Below are positions 43,075-53,220 of a stretch of 64,000 bases of DNA, piece by piece. The DNA lies in the NCBI RefSeq assembly GCF_038967635.1, contig NZ_CP152413.1:8188001-8252000 (forward strand), read 5' to 3'. Within the stretch, counting starts at the first letter, position 1. Every line of letters begins with the position of its first letter. The position numbers were made by a program, and so were the translations under genes. The stretch is from Bradyrhizobium sp. B124. Lineage in GTDB: Bacteria > Pseudomonadota > Alphaproteobacteria > Rhizobiales > Xanthobacteraceae. The notes under the pieces are model-generated. The model worked only from the letters and a program-made list of their open reading frames with translations, searched no databases and was not told where the DNA came from.

Positions 43075-44276
43075 TAGTGCCACCCGACCAGCCGTTGATA
43101 GGTTGTGATCGCGTCAGGTAGCGACCCCTGCCACCAGATCATTGTTAGCGACACGAAGGCGTAGGTCGAAATTCGCCCGGTCCACAGACTGAGTGCTGTC
43201 TGCGACGGCGCATACCGTACGCCGCGTGCTTTTGCCTTGGCGCGGGCAAATTCACGTCGGATCTGGATTGCAAACAATACGGCGCCCTGGAGTATTCCGA
43301 AAATCAGGAACCCGATGGTCGTACCGTGCCACATCGCCACGAGTACCATGGTCACGACATAGATCGACGCGATCGCGTACATCTGCTTCTCGCGTGGTAC
43401 GTTGACAAAGACGGCTTTGCTGAGCGGCGAGAAAACGTAATCCTGGATAACGGAGCCGAGCGACATGTGCCAGCGGCCCCAGAATTCCTGCAAATTACGT
43501 GAGGCGAATGGTGCGTTAAAGTTCTCTACGATCCGGAAACCCATCAGCGCAGATACTCCGATAACGATATCGCAATAGCCGACGAAATCGAGATACAGCA
43601 GTGCCAGCGTGGAAATCGCGCCAATCCAGAGAACAGGAGTTGAGAGGTCATTTACGTGCGGCATCATCGAAAAGATGCCGAGATCCATGAGGTTGTCGGC
43701 AATGACAAACTTTTTGATAAAACCGTTGAGCACCCGGTTCAGGGCATCGAAGCTTGCTGGCTCAAGCGGCACGGGCTTGTTGCTTGTTTCATTGAATCGA
43801 TGAAATCGCTCAATCGGGCCCGCCAGAAGTGTTGGAAAAAAGATCATATAGTTGAGGAACGTCAGCGGACGCAGCCGGTCGCCGGGAGCGACTTCGAGCA
43901 CAAACGTGATCGCCCGAAATACGATATAGGAAATGCCGATAAGCTTTACCGGATGGGCATGGAATGGATTGACGGCGCCGAGAAGGTTGGGATCCTTCAA
44001 TAGAAACAGGGCGGACCAAAACAGCGCGACAATAAGAAACGACGTGGCAATCGACCAGAAGCTTGCATTCGCAGCCTTGCTCACGCCCAACAGATAAACG
44101 ATGGCCAAAAATGCGGCCAGCAGCGCTAGCTGGTCCCATTCCGTGATGAAGGTTGCGAGGAAATAGAGGCTCAGCAGCAGGACCACGAGCTCGCGCATCA
44201 GCCGCGGCGCACATAAGCGGCAGGCCAGAATCGCCGCAAAGGTGATGAGGATGAAGCTGAACGAGTTTAGAGCCAT
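43074..44276 (-). CDS. MBOAT-family O-acyltransferase (DltB/AlgI-like)
   Basis: A 400-residue polytopic inner-membrane protein with about ten hydrophobic segments. MBOAT blocks: FFPTLLAGPIERF, ASRNLQEFWGRWHMSLGSVIQDY (in part; the conserved WxxWHxS/T-type block) and LVAMWHGTTIGF with the catalytic His H317. It would pull an acyl group from the cytoplasmic ACP through the membrane. First gene of the eight-gene operon; its stop overlaps the micropeptide start. Confidence 0.93.
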   Translation of the reverse strand: MALNSFSFILITFAAILACRLCAPRLMRELVVLLLSLYFLATFITEWDQLALLAAFLAIVYLLGVSKAANASFWSIATSFLIVALFWSALFLLKDPNLLGAVNPFHAHPVKLIGISYIVFRAITFVLEVAPGDRLRPLTFLNYMIFFPTLLAGPIERFHRFNETSNKPVPLEPASFDALNRVLNGFIKKFVIADNLMDLGIFSMMPHVNDLSTPVLWIGAISTLALLYLDFVGYCDIVIGVSALMGFRIVENFNAPFASRNLQEFWGRWHMSLGSVIQDYVFSPLSKAVFVNVPREKQMYAIASIYVVTMVLVAMWHGTTIGFLIFGILQGAVLFAIQIRREFARAKAKARGVRYAPSQTALSLWTGRISTYAFVSLTMIWWQGSLPDAITTYQRLVGWH

Positions 44277-44537
44277 TTCTCTACTGAAAAGACGTTTGCG
44301 AGCGGTCTCGCCCCGGCGACCCTAGCGAAAAGCCGAATGCGGGAAAACGGCCCCAATTCCGTGCTTTCCGGTCGGGATCTGGAATGAGGCCGATATCCCC
44401 TATTTTATTGGCGGTCAACTGAGACTGAATACAGGGCCTATCCTGTCGGCGGCCCCGCGTGCCGGTCGTCCTTGAGCTGCGGGCGGCTCAACCCACCGGA
44501 CCAAACAGGCAAATGGAGTGAAATTGGCTACTATGGT

Positions 44538-47201
44538 CTAATGCCTGCACTCGTTTATCGCGATGTCGAGTTCCGCTTCGTTTTTGACAACCTCGATTTT
44601 ACGGCCTTGCTGCGGGAAGCACGACAATCCGCTGGAACCGAGCGCGCGGATCGTAAGCTGCTCTTCCCGCTTTCGGTGGTAGAAGAAATAGTATCCATCC
44701 ACGTCTGTGGTGGTGTCGACGACTTCGCCGGACGAGGAGGTGAGTTGTACCGGCACCAGGGCCAGCGGAGCGCTTCCGTCGCGCGTGACGCGGCCGGCAA
44801 TGAGCTTTCCGCCGTCCGGAGCCTCGCCGTTACCTGAGGGACGTAGCGCCTTGAGGTCACGAATGTCGATGGCTTCGCCGGGAGCCGCATTAGCCAGCGA
44901 GATCCGCACCTCCCGAACCCGTCCGAGCGGCAATGGCGGCCTCCGCCAGTCTTGCTGGTTTGCCAGTGGCTTTGGCCAGGCGAGACGCGCGATGTCAAGC
45001 GTGTGCGCTCGCCACTGGTCCGGGACCGTCAATGGGGGGACCACCCAGACGCTCGAGCCTTCGTGGTCTGCTGGCGGCTGTGCCGATTCCAGAGCCGTTA
45101 CGACGCCGCCGTCTTCCATCAGCATTTCGATTTTCAACGCGGCATCGGAAGATGCGGCTGAACTACCGGCCGTCGATAAACGTTTCCGGATTGCAAAATG
45201 CAAATGACTGGTGTTCCAGAGATCGAGGCTCCAGGGCTTGAAAACGATCCCGGCTTGCCCCGCAGTGTCGGCTTCGAGGCTGACGAAGTCGTTGGCCGGC
45301 GTCACGTCGACGAATTTGCCGGAGCGGATTTTGACATCGCCGCGGTCCTGCAACGCAACTTTTCCGATAATCGGCGTTGGGGCGTTATCGCCGACGATCG
45401 TAATCGATGGCTTGCCGGTCTCATCGGGTGGGTTGCGGGTAAAGGTATCGACGGATTTGCCCCCGACGTTGACCGAAGCCTGCTCTGGATCGCTAACATA
45501 GAGTGTAAGCCCATGCAGGTCGCGCGTTCCTGCCTTCAAATCCGGGACAGTGACATGCGTGACGGGATCTTCCCAAGGCGTGATTTCGACTGAAGATCCG
45601 CCCGCGCCGACCTTGAGGTTGGGCTTAATTCCCGCCTGCATGATCTGGTAGCCGAACCAGGTATTCGCAGGCGGCGACCACGGGCGCCGATCGAGGCTCA
45701 CGCTTCCGTCAAAATTATAGACCTGGTTGGCGAGCCTTCTGATCCACTTCAGTGTTTTAGGTGTGAGCGGTTCTTCCTGCGAGGCCTTAAAATCCGAGCC
45801 GCCTGACCCGAAGTGCGTATACCAAAAATGCCTTACTCTCTGCCCCTTGTTGATCAGATAAAGGCTGTCGCTCAACAGTACCGGCAGCGCATCGCCTTGA
45901 GAGATATCGCAAGTGGGTGCGCAATACAGCGAACGGCGATCTTCTTCTGACATTTCCGGCGCGGTCAATCGCATACCGTCCGCAAAAGCTTGGACACTCG
46001 AAGGGTCGAAGTTAAATATTGATGTTCGTCTAACATCGTAGAGGCCGTTGTAAGTCGTGGTCAAATTCGTAAGGTCGGAAGCTGTGCTGGCAGAAACCAC
46101 GATGCTAAACTGATCCGTTCCGTGGGCCGGGAAGTATGGCCAGACGCCTCGGACAGAGAGTTCGCGGAGCAAGTCGGAGTAATACGCATACGTGTCTATG
46201 CGATCGGCCATCGCTTCACGGTGAACCACTGTTGCGGGGTCGGTAAAGACGGTGCCAGGCGTTCGGGGGAGATCGAGTGCTGCGCCTTCAATTCCAAACC
46301 CTGAAATCAGAGTGTTTCCACCGTGCGATGTCGTTATCTGGGGCCGAATATTCCAGCGCTTCAGCCATGGGATTTGGTCCAGCACGATCTGCCGGCTGAA
46401 ATGATCGCGCTCCACCCGGATGAGGCTTACGGGACAGCCCTCCGCGCAAGAGGGAGCGATGAAGTCTACACGATCAATAAGCATTGGATTGATCGCCAGC
46501 GGCGTCGATCCGGAATTGGTGGATGGAATGATGACTTCGACGATCCACCCGAGTTTGCCGACTTTGACTTGGACCGTTTTTCCTCGGCCAATAGAGCCCG
46601 AATTGAAAGACATGTTATTGCCCTGGGTATCGTGCAGGGCGATCGTCAAATCGGCTGGCGGCTTTGCGGAAAAATAGAATCGAACACTTTGGGCCTCTTG
46701 ACCGGAGATAGCGACGGGAACCTTGGGTAGTTCTTGACTGGTTCGGACGGCAGACAGCGCAAGGGGAGGATCAATCTGATTTTGTAGTTGTAGAACTCCG
46801 TCCTCGCTCCAACCGTGGAAATGATCGATGTTACCACGGTGCCATTGGCGGAGTAACAACGCGAAGGTGGGTTCGCTGCCGGCGCCTGAATTGCGTCGAT
46901 TTAGTCGCCCTGGTCCCAAGAAAAGTGCTGACGTCAGGGGAGTGCCGCCCTGCGGCCACAGCGAGTCCGATATCGTCAAGCCGAGATCTTCGTTAAAGAC
47001 CCGGTGGATCGCTGCCCCGTGCCACGGACGCTGCTCATCGACATCGCTGATGAAGCTCACGACGTGGGAAAATGGATACGGAAGCGGACGAACGACAGGA
47101 TCGGGCTCTGCTGCCTTCGCCGCGATCGGAAGCAGCGCAATGCAGAGCAAGAGCCGGGTGCTTACCCGAGCCGCGGTCTGCGATGGTCGCCATGTTCTCA
47201 T
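44538..47201 (-). CDS. Large exported protein, cassette copy 2 (SDxDxxxPWH family)
   Basis: An 887-residue exported protein (ATG 47201, ATGA-overlapping the SGNH gene; a longer frame to 47351 has no signal peptide). N-terminal signal about 14-31 (STRLLLCIALLPIAAKA). Shared with copy 1: ISDVDEQRPWHGAAIHR at 51-67, WHRGNIDHFHGWSEDG, HFWYTHFGSGG, and the C-terminal AGRVTRDGSAPLALVP beta-sandwich. Clear homology over the whole length but with many differences, so the duplication is old. Function unknown; perhaps a glycan hydrolase or deacetylase. Confidence 0.82.
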   Translation of the reverse strand: MRTWRPSQTAARVSTRLLLCIALLPIAAKAAEPDPVVRPLPYPFSHVVSFISDVDEQRPWHGAAIHRVFNEDLGLTISDSLWPQGGTPLTSALFLGPGRLNRRNSGAGSEPTFALLLRQWHRGNIDHFHGWSEDGVLQLQNQIDPPLALSAVRTSQELPKVPVAISGQEAQSVRFYFSAKPPADLTIALHDTQGNNMSFNSGSIGRGKTVQVKVGKLGWIVEVIIPSTNSGSTPLAINPMLIDRVDFIAPSCAEGCPVSLIRVERDHFSRQIVLDQIPWLKRWNIRPQITTSHGGNTLISGFGIEGAALDLPRTPGTVFTDPATVVHREAMADRIDTYAYYSDLLRELSVRGVWPYFPAHGTDQFSIVVSASTASDLTNLTTTYNGLYDVRRTSIFNFDPSSVQAFADGMRLTAPEMSEEDRRSLYCAPTCDISQGDALPVLLSDSLYLINKGQRVRHFWYTHFGSGGSDFKASQEEPLTPKTLKWIRRLANQVYNFDGSVSLDRRPWSPPANTWFGYQIMQAGIKPNLKVGAGGSSVEITPWEDPVTHVTVPDLKAGTRDLHGLTLYVSDPEQASVNVGGKSVDTFTRNPPDETGKPSITIVGDNAPTPIIGKVALQDRGDVKIRSGKFVDVTPANDFVSLEADTAGQAGIVFKPWSLDLWNTSHLHFAIRKRLSTAGSSAASSDAALKIEMLMEDGGVVTALESAQPPADHEGSSVWVVPPLTVPDQWRAHTLDIARLAWPKPLANQQDWRRPPLPLGRVREVRISLANAAPGEAIDIRDLKALRPSGNGEAPDGGKLIAGRVTRDGSAPLALVPVQLTSSSGEVVDTTTDVDGYYFFYHRKREEQLTIRALGSSGLSCFPQQGRKIEVVKNEAELDIAINECRH

Positions 47202-49375
47202 CTTGAAGGCGCACGCAAGATATCCGCCAACGGTGCGGTCAACTGCTGAGCCAGCCATTGATGACCGAGTGGCGAATAGTGACCGTCGAATTCGAATGTC
47301 AGCAGGTTTGGCATCTCGCCGTAGGCATCCGAGAAGGTCGGATTGATGCACTGATAGTTGTTTTTCTGGCAGTATTCGGTCACGTCTTTCGCATAGATTT
47401 TTGCGCCGACGGGGACAGTCCTGCCATCCGCAAGCGTCAATGTCGTCTCACAGCCTTTGCGGCATTGGGCCTGGTCGATGCCGGTGTGGAAGATGAATTT
47501 CTGGCCAGGATGATGCTGCTCGATGTACTTGACTATCTCTGTCCAGTACCGAAAAGCCTCCTTGCCGGGATCGGGCATCACGTCAAAAGGCACACTCAAC
47601 GTGTAGCCGAACGGAATGCCCTTGACGTACTCCGGATGGGTTGGCTTGCTCATAAACACCGGATAGACGGGGGATGCCGCACGAAAAGTGAAGGATCCGC
47701 TCTTGTCATAGTAGAAGTTCGGCAAGGCGCTATTTTCCGGATCGAAGCCAAGGCCATCGTGCAGCATTTGCGGGTTGACCTGATAGACCAGACCGGAAGC
47801 CATCGACACCAGCGTGTGATCGACATTGAACTTAGACGTATAGTCACGAATGCGAGGATAATTCGTACCAAGGTCGCCATTGTCGGTGGCGGCTGAAATC
47901 ACCTCGACGCATCTGCCGAGCGCAACGCCGAGCGTTTCCTCAAGGATGATATTGAATTTCTCGAAGGCCCGAACCTGAAGCGCGACCATATCGCTGCCGC
48001 CAGTGCTCGCCAGACGAACGCACTTATCAGGATTATCGAAAAAACGGTCGCGATCTTGATAGCCGTGATTGTTGGTGAACGTCGTCGAATCGTATTCCTG
48101 CACCTGGCTTCCGCCGGGCCAATATTGACGTGAATGGGGTTCATAGAGAGCGGAGTCTGGCGAAGGTACGCGCGGTCCCACAAATCGTGCTGTCTTTGGA
48201 TCGGGAGCGTGTCCATCGCTGTTGAAGTAGTGTGGCTTCATGTCGATCGAAATGTCGTCCCGGCTATAACCCGGTACGAACCACCTTCCGAGGGTCGCGA
48301 AGTGCTCCAGCTGCGGATACCGCACGCGCAGCGAGACGGGTTGCGCGGGATCGATGCCTTTAAAGGCAAAGCCGCCATCGGCCCCGAGCGTTTGTTTGGT
48401 CACCCGGCCGGAATCGTCAAGCAGTTCGATCGGCGTTTCCGGGGGAATATCTGCTCCCGACACGCGCCCCGATAACGTGACGCCAATGGTGGTGGCGGCG
48501 GGCATTGGCCGGATCAACGCCAGACTTTTGAAGCGTACCGTTGTCCCGGCTGCGCCATTTATTTTCACAAACCACTGCTGGATCTGGTCGCGCTGCCCAT
48601 TGCGAAGCTGCAGCACAAGATTTGCCGGCAGTGGAGCAATCACCTTGTTTGCCGACGGATGAGGTTCTCCAATTGAGTTCGCCGCATTCGCCTTTGCGAC
48701 GATGTCCGTTGGAAGCAGCGGAGGTAGAAGCCCTGTTGGAGCGAGGGTGGGCGGTCCAAGATTGATCGTATAGGCGCTGGCCTGACCGTCCTTGCCAATA
48801 AAGCCAATGGTGAGCTTTCCCGCAGTGGGAACCGCTGCGAAATCCACCTCCAGATGCGTCGCGTCGCGGGCTGGACTATAGTCCGGTGACCAGATGACCC
48901 AGGCTTCGTCGTGCGTGATTTCGAGATCGGCCTCACTGACCCGAATTGCTCCGCTGCGGCGTTCGCGCAGGCTTGCTCCATAGATCTCGAAAAGACCATT
49001 CTTGCGATACGGACCGACCCGGTCGAACAACGCAAACACCGGGGCGCCGACGCCGCGGTAATCGCTGACAAGGGGCGGGCGATCGGAGTTGCTTCCGAAA
49101 TTTGTCGCCAATGACAGCGATTCAAGTTCCTTGATACGCGCGTCAAGAGCCCCGATGCTCGCGATAAGCTGCGCGTTTCCAGCCGGCTGCCCTTCAACGA
49201 CAACCGTCTTCGGAGGCGAGGGCGGCACCATCGCCGGGAGTTTCTGAGCCAATATTCGATCAATGCGAGTGTTGATATACTTTCGCGTCAGCTCATAGCC
49301 GCTCGCAACGACGGCACAACCCACGACGATCAATATCGTCGTTACAACGTTCTTCTTTACCTGGGTCATTTTCAT
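47198..49375 (-). CDS. Membrane-anchored SGNH-hydrolase-like protein, cassette copy 2
   Basis: A 725-residue protein with a transmembrane helix at 9-26, a beta-rich middle including a carboxypeptidase-regulatory-like domain (TLSGRVSGADIPP), and the C-terminal SGNH-like domain: STGGSDMVAL, ATDNGDLGTNY, and DGHYSPLGHQWL at 697-708. Homologous to copy 1 through its length, with the same GGS in place of GDS. The gene before it is the small exported protein 48 bases upstream, and the next is the large exported protein, which starts on its stop codon. Confidence 0.78.
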   Translation of the reverse strand: MKMTQVKKNVVTTILIVVGCAVVASGYELTRKYINTRIDRILAQKLPAMVPPSPPKTVVVEGQPAGNAQLIASIGALDARIKELESLSLATNFGSNSDRPPLVSDYRGVGAPVFALFDRVGPYRKNGLFEIYGASLRERRSGAIRVSEADLEITHDEAWVIWSPDYSPARDATHLEVDFAAVPTAGKLTIGFIGKDGQASAYTINLGPPTLAPTGLLPPLLPTDIVAKANAANSIGEPHPSANKVIAPLPANLVLQLRNGQRDQIQQWFVKINGAAGTTVRFKSLALIRPMPAATTIGVTLSGRVSGADIPPETPIELLDDSGRVTKQTLGADGGFAFKGIDPAQPVSLRVRYPQLEHFATLGRWFVPGYSRDDISIDMKPHYFNSDGHAPDPKTARFVGPRVPSPDSALYEPHSRQYWPGGSQVQEYDSTTFTNNHGYQDRDRFFDNPDKCVRLASTGGSDMVALQVRAFEKFNIILEETLGVALGRCVEVISAATDNGDLGTNYPRIRDYTSKFNVDHTLVSMASGLVYQVNPQMLHDGLGFDPENSALPNFYYDKSGSFTFRAASPVYPVFMSKPTHPEYVKGIPFGYTLSVPFDVMPDPGKEAFRYWTEIVKYIEQHHPGQKFIFHTGIDQAQCRKGCETTLTLADGRTVPVGAKIYAKDVTEYCQKNNYQCINPTFSDAYGEMPNLLTFEFDGHYSPLGHQWLAQQLTAPLADILRAPSR

Positions 49376-49423
49376 GGTCGCAGAAAACTTTCGCCGGAGC
49401 AGCGGTGTTAATTTGAAACGCCC

Positions 49424-49969
49424 TTACGGATTGAAGGAGATCTTGTTTTCGGTGCGGACAACGTCGCGATTATTACGCTCGAATGTAATGGTGCCGAAGC
49501 GCTTCATGCCGCTGAAGTTCGCCCGATTGTATTCGTCCATGCTGTCGACGGCGATCAAATAGACAACGACCTTTGGGAGCTCGGCGAATTCAGCCTTCGC
49601 GAGGAATTCTCGCGCATATGCGGTCGCCGTCGCCGCCATGATGGCCGGAGCTTCCGCTCCGTCCTTCTTGAGTTCCTCGATGCTTGGGTTGAGGTCGAGG
49701 ACAAGGATGAAATAGGTGTCCTTCTTTGCGACAGCACGGCTCTTCTCCGCAACGATGAGGGGCTTGGAGTCAGCAGCCCAACCCGGTGTCGCGCCAAGAA
49801 GCACGATTGTTACAAGCGCCGATATCCAATCCCGCAAGGACAACAGGCGAACCGGGCATTTCAATTGACCAGAGTTCCTTTGATAAGTTCCCGGCGAGAT
49901 GAGCCGCGCAAAAAGCAAAGGCCTTAAGCCAAAAAATCTGTAGCTAACTGGAGTGGCACGATGGGTCAA
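49424..49969 (-). CDS. Small exported protein, cassette copy 2 (DEYxxANFxGMKR family)
   Basis: Up to 181 residues; the real start may be a TTG near 49,843, which puts a signal-like hydrophobic stretch (WISALVTIVLLGATPGWA) at the N-terminus and an AADS cleavage site. C-terminal block MDEYNRANFSGMKRFGTITFE is close to that of the 36864-37328 protein, and the middle (ATAYAREFLAKAEFAELPKV) also aligns. Unlike copy 1 it is on the same strand as its partners and first in their transcript. Function unknown. Confidence 0.72.
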   Translation of the reverse strand: MTHRATPVSYRFFGLRPLLFARLISPGTYQRNSGQLKCPVRLLSLRDWISALVTIVLLGATPGWAADSKPLIVAEKSRAVAKKDTYFILVLDLNPSIEELKKDGAEAPAIMAATATAYAREFLAKAEFAELPKVVVYLIAVDSMDEYNRANFSGMKRFGTITFERNNRDVVRTENKISFNP

Positions 49970-50662
49970 GTTACTGTGTCTATGCCTTGGGCGGTTTCAG
50001 TTGGGGCGGCTGGGTACCGTGATTCGTCTCGCAAATACTGGGCTTCTTGAACGTCGTGTTTCTTTGGGCGCGCCGTTCGGCAAACTGTTCATGTTTTTTG
50101 CTAGGGCCGATAACTCAACCATGGCATCCGATAGCCGAAGATCACCGGGCGATCCAGTGCTTTGTCCTACATGACAGGGGCAAGGCGAACGGAATTGCCC
50201 TCAGTAACAGATGTTCGGGCTGGCTGCCCTGCAGGATTACGCACTATCAAATTGCACGAAGGGTCGCGCCGTAAACAGCGGGTCCGCTTTGTCTGCCGAT
50301 GTTGTTATATGTATTGCGCAAATCTGCCAGGAGGCCCTCTGGGTCCTCCCGAGGCCCCAACCCCTACGGACCAAACGCGCCCCGAAAACTCGCCAGCCGC
50401 AGCCGGAATTTTCTGACCTGACAACCCTGTCAACTTGACGAAGGTCGCGCGTCAACCGTGTCAACCCAGAATCTGAAGTCTGCCGCTGGAGGATTTTGGG
50501 GGGGGCGCTTGGGCCGTAGGTCAGCCGGGTCGGTGAGGGATCCGCGCCACGGCGACGCGATACGATTGCTGCGGCTATTCGGTAGGGCGTTCACTTACCG
50601 CGATACCGCGGCCGAACCATCGCATCCCAATCGGCAGTCGTCCTAGACAGGCGCGGCATCAT
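49970..50662. other. No gene seen; upstream region of the envelope locus
   Basis: About 690 bases. No frame with a recognisable product; it separates the envelope locus from a mobile-element primase fragment. A promoter for the 49,969 to 37,357 series could be here, but I cannot point to one. Confidence 0.4.
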
Positions 50663-51511
50663 CTAAGTCCGACACCGGCGGCGCTCGCTCTCTCCCGAGG
50701 GAAGCGCCGGCCAATCGACGGGCTGGCCAAGCAGCTCGTCAAACGCCAATCGGCATTGATCTAGCATCGGAAACTCGTAGCACCAAGTCCGCTTTATTAC
50801 GCCAGGTGAAACTTCAAGCGAAGGATGAGGCTTGCGCAAACCTGGGACCAAGTTTCCAAGGCGCTTGCCAAATTCGGTGGCGCCACGCTTGCGTCCGACG
50901 CCGGTCTGAGGAGCGAATTTAATGTACTCGGCGTGAAGGTCGTCGCACCTGATCAGCGAAGGCCACTCGTCGCTTTCGTGAAGGCGGTTGAACCAGAAGT
51001 CGTTGATTGTATCGAGAGATCGAATTTTCTGCTCAAGCAGTGCGTTCGTTTGGGGCAGACGCCACAGGTCACCTTGGCTTAGGTCAAACGTGAGCAAGTC
51101 ATGCAGCAGTCGTTCGCGGCCACCGTTATTCAACTCCTCGTTCATCTCCGCAAAGTACGTGCGATTTTGGGCGCAACGCGGATTCACGTCGAGAACGACG
51201 AATCGGCGTTCGTCCATGCCGGCGGGCACGACCCAGCCCTCGTTCGACGACATAATCGCGCGAACAAAATTGCGCAGGCGGATTGGATCGACGCCCTTGG
51301 ATTCGATCATCTGCACTTCGCTGGTGATCAACCCCTTGAGTCGGCGCTCGGCCGCCTTGTCGCCCGCCCACACCGCCTCGTTGGCTTGCAAGAGCAGGCA
51401 ACTCGCCATATGCGCATTGAACTGTCCAGTGATGTAACGAGCATCGTCAACTCGAAAGTAATGGGACGCAAATAGCGCGGTTCTCAAGTTTGCGATCGCT
51501 GGATTGTTCAA
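50663..51511 (-). pseudogene. Phage/plasmid primase-helicase, C-terminal fragment
   Basis: A 282-residue frame with the blocks QFNAHMASCLLLQANEAVWAG, RRLKGLITSE, ESKGVDPIRLRNFVRAIMSSNEGWV and VPAGMDERRFVVLDVNP. These are typical of the DUF5906/D5-type primase-helicase of phages and integrative elements. The Walker A (GxGKS) part that should precede this is absent, so it is an N-terminally truncated remnant. It fits an old mobile element at the right of the envelope locus. Confidence 0.68.
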
Positions 51512-51802
51512 CTGAAATCCGATCCATGCTCAGAAAAATTTCTGCACGTTAGGGCAGCGTGAATCGTCGGAGTTCACCAGGCGTGTTTAGCCTGTGCGAA
51601 GTCCCATCAGTTCATCTCGCGTACCGCAAGCTCTGCCGGATGGCCCGCCGCGAGCGCTCGGTACTGCGCAGGCATTCACGCATCGCATTGCGAACGAGAC
51701 AATTACAACGGGAAACGCCATAAAACTGCAATGGCGCGATGCTATCCTTCATTGCCTGCCACGCGGCAGCTGCAATCAATGTCCGCAGTGCGTTCGCCTC
51801 AC

Positions 51803-52231
51803 ATGCATCGCTCATCTTATCAACGGCTCGTTGTGACGGCGATGGCGGCGATGCTCTCGTCTGCTGCGGACGCGGCTGAATTCACCATCGTCAACGCCTC
51901 GAACACGCCGCTGCAGCACCTCTACATTTCGCCGTGCGGGGCAGGGCAATGGGGGCCGGACCAGTTTGCCGGGGCGTTGCCGCCTTCGCGATTTCACACG
52001 GTCTCGCGCATCGTGCCGGGCTGCTACGATATCCAATTCGTGGTTGCTCCCTGGAATAGCTGTGTCCTTGCCGGCGCGTCGCTTCGCCGCAACGAAGTCT
52101 GGAAGATCACACAGTGGACGGTGTTCGGCTCGCAGAGCGGCGATTGCTCGCATGTCGCGGGCTATGTTCCCGCGGCTCGGCGTGCGTGGGTCTGGCAACC
52201 GGCTTCAAGCCCCGACATGAAGAGAGAGTGA
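51803..52231 (+). CDS. Small exported protein
   Basis: A 142-residue exported protein starting at ATG 51803: [20 protein letters not shown] and then ADAAEF, a plain signal peptide. The mature part has aromatic and Cys residues ([21 protein letters not shown]) and may form disulfides. Its stop lies one base before the GTG of the UDP-glucuronate decarboxylase gene, so the two are cotranscribed. I do not recognise the family. Confidence 0.7.
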   Translation: MHRSSYQRLVVTAMAAMLSSAADAAEFTIVNASNTPLQHLYISPCGAGQWGPDQFAGALPPSRFHTVSRIVPGCYDIQFVVAPWNSCVLAGASLRRNEVWKITQWTVFGSQSGDCSHVAGYVPAARRAWVWQPASSPDMKRE

Positions 52232-52232
52232 C

Positions 52233-53180
52233 GTGGCAAAGGTGCTGGTGACCGGCGGAGCCGGGTTTCTAGGTTCGCATCTGTGCGAGCGGCTGGTCGG
52301 GCAGGGCCACGATGTGCTCTGCGTCGACAACTACTTCACCGGCAGCAGGGCCAACATCGCGCATCTGATCGGCAGTCCACGCTTCGAGATCATGCGCCAC
52401 GATGTAACGTTCCCGCTCTATGTCGAAGTCGACCAGATCTACAATCTGGCGTGCCCCGCTTCGCCGATCCATTACCAGTTCGATCCGGTGCAGACGACCA
52501 AGACCAGCGTCCACGGCGCCATCAACATGCTCGGACTTGCCAAGCGCGTGAAGGCCAAGATCCTCCAGGCCTCGACCTCGGAGGTCTATGGCGATCCGGA
52601 AATCCATCCGCAGGTCGAATCCTACTGGGGACACGTCAATCCGATCGGGCTGCGCTCCTGCTATGACGAAGGCAAGCGCTGTGCCGAGACGTTGTTCTTC
52701 GACTATTGGCGCCAGCACGGCCTGCGGATCAAGGTTGTGCGGATATTCAATACCTATGGTCCCCGTATGCACCCCAACGATGGTCGGGTGGTGTCGAACT
52801 TCATCGTCCAGGCGCTCGGCGGCAACGACATCACCATCTACGGAGATGGCCGCCAGACCCGCAGCTTCTGCTACGTCGACGATCTGATCGAGGCGATGAT
52901 CCGCACCATGAACACGCCCAACGATTTCACCGGGCCGATCAACATCGGCAATCCCAGGGAGTTCACCATCCGCGAGCTGGCCGAGCAGGTCATTGCCATG
53001 ACCGGATCAAGAAGCAGGCTGGTGTTCGCGCCGTTGCCGTCCGACGACCCACGTCAGAGGCAGCCGGACATCTCGCTGGCGCGTTCGGTGCTCGGTTGGG
53101 AGCCGACCATCGATCTCGGCCGTGGCCTCGAGCGAACGATCGATTACTTCCGGGGCCAGTTGAGAGCAGCGGCCGAGTAG
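52233..53180 (+). CDS. UDP-glucuronate decarboxylase (UXS-type SDR)
   Basis: A 315-residue extended SDR, which converts UDP-glucuronate to UDP-xylose with bound NAD+. Seen: [16 protein letters not shown] (Rossmann, about 6-21), [25 protein letters not shown] (family block), YDEGKR for the Y-x-x-x-K pair, [18 protein letters not shown] and [19 protein letters not shown]. These blocks favour UXS over a general epimerase. GTG start after AGAGAGAG. It supplies a pentose for surface polysaccharide. It converges on the gsp operon. Confidence 0.88.
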   Translation: MAKVLVTGGAGFLGSHLCERLVGQGHDVLCVDNYFTGSRANIAHLIGSPRFEIMRHDVTFPLYVEVDQIYNLACPASPIHYQFDPVQTTKTSVHGAINMLGLAKRVKAKILQASTSEVYGDPEIHPQVESYWGHVNPIGLRSCYDEGKRCAETLFFDYWRQHGLRIKVVRIFNTYGPRMHPNDGRVVSNFIVQALGGNDITIYGDGRQTRSFCYVDDLIEAMIRTMNTPNDFTGPINIGNPREFTIRELAEQVIAMTGSRSRLVFAPLPSDDPRQRQPDISLARSVLGWEPTIDLGRGLERTIDYFRGQLRAAAE

Positions 53181-53220
53181 CTTTCCTCGGGTTCGCCCGC
53201 TCTTGCACGGTTGCGATCGA

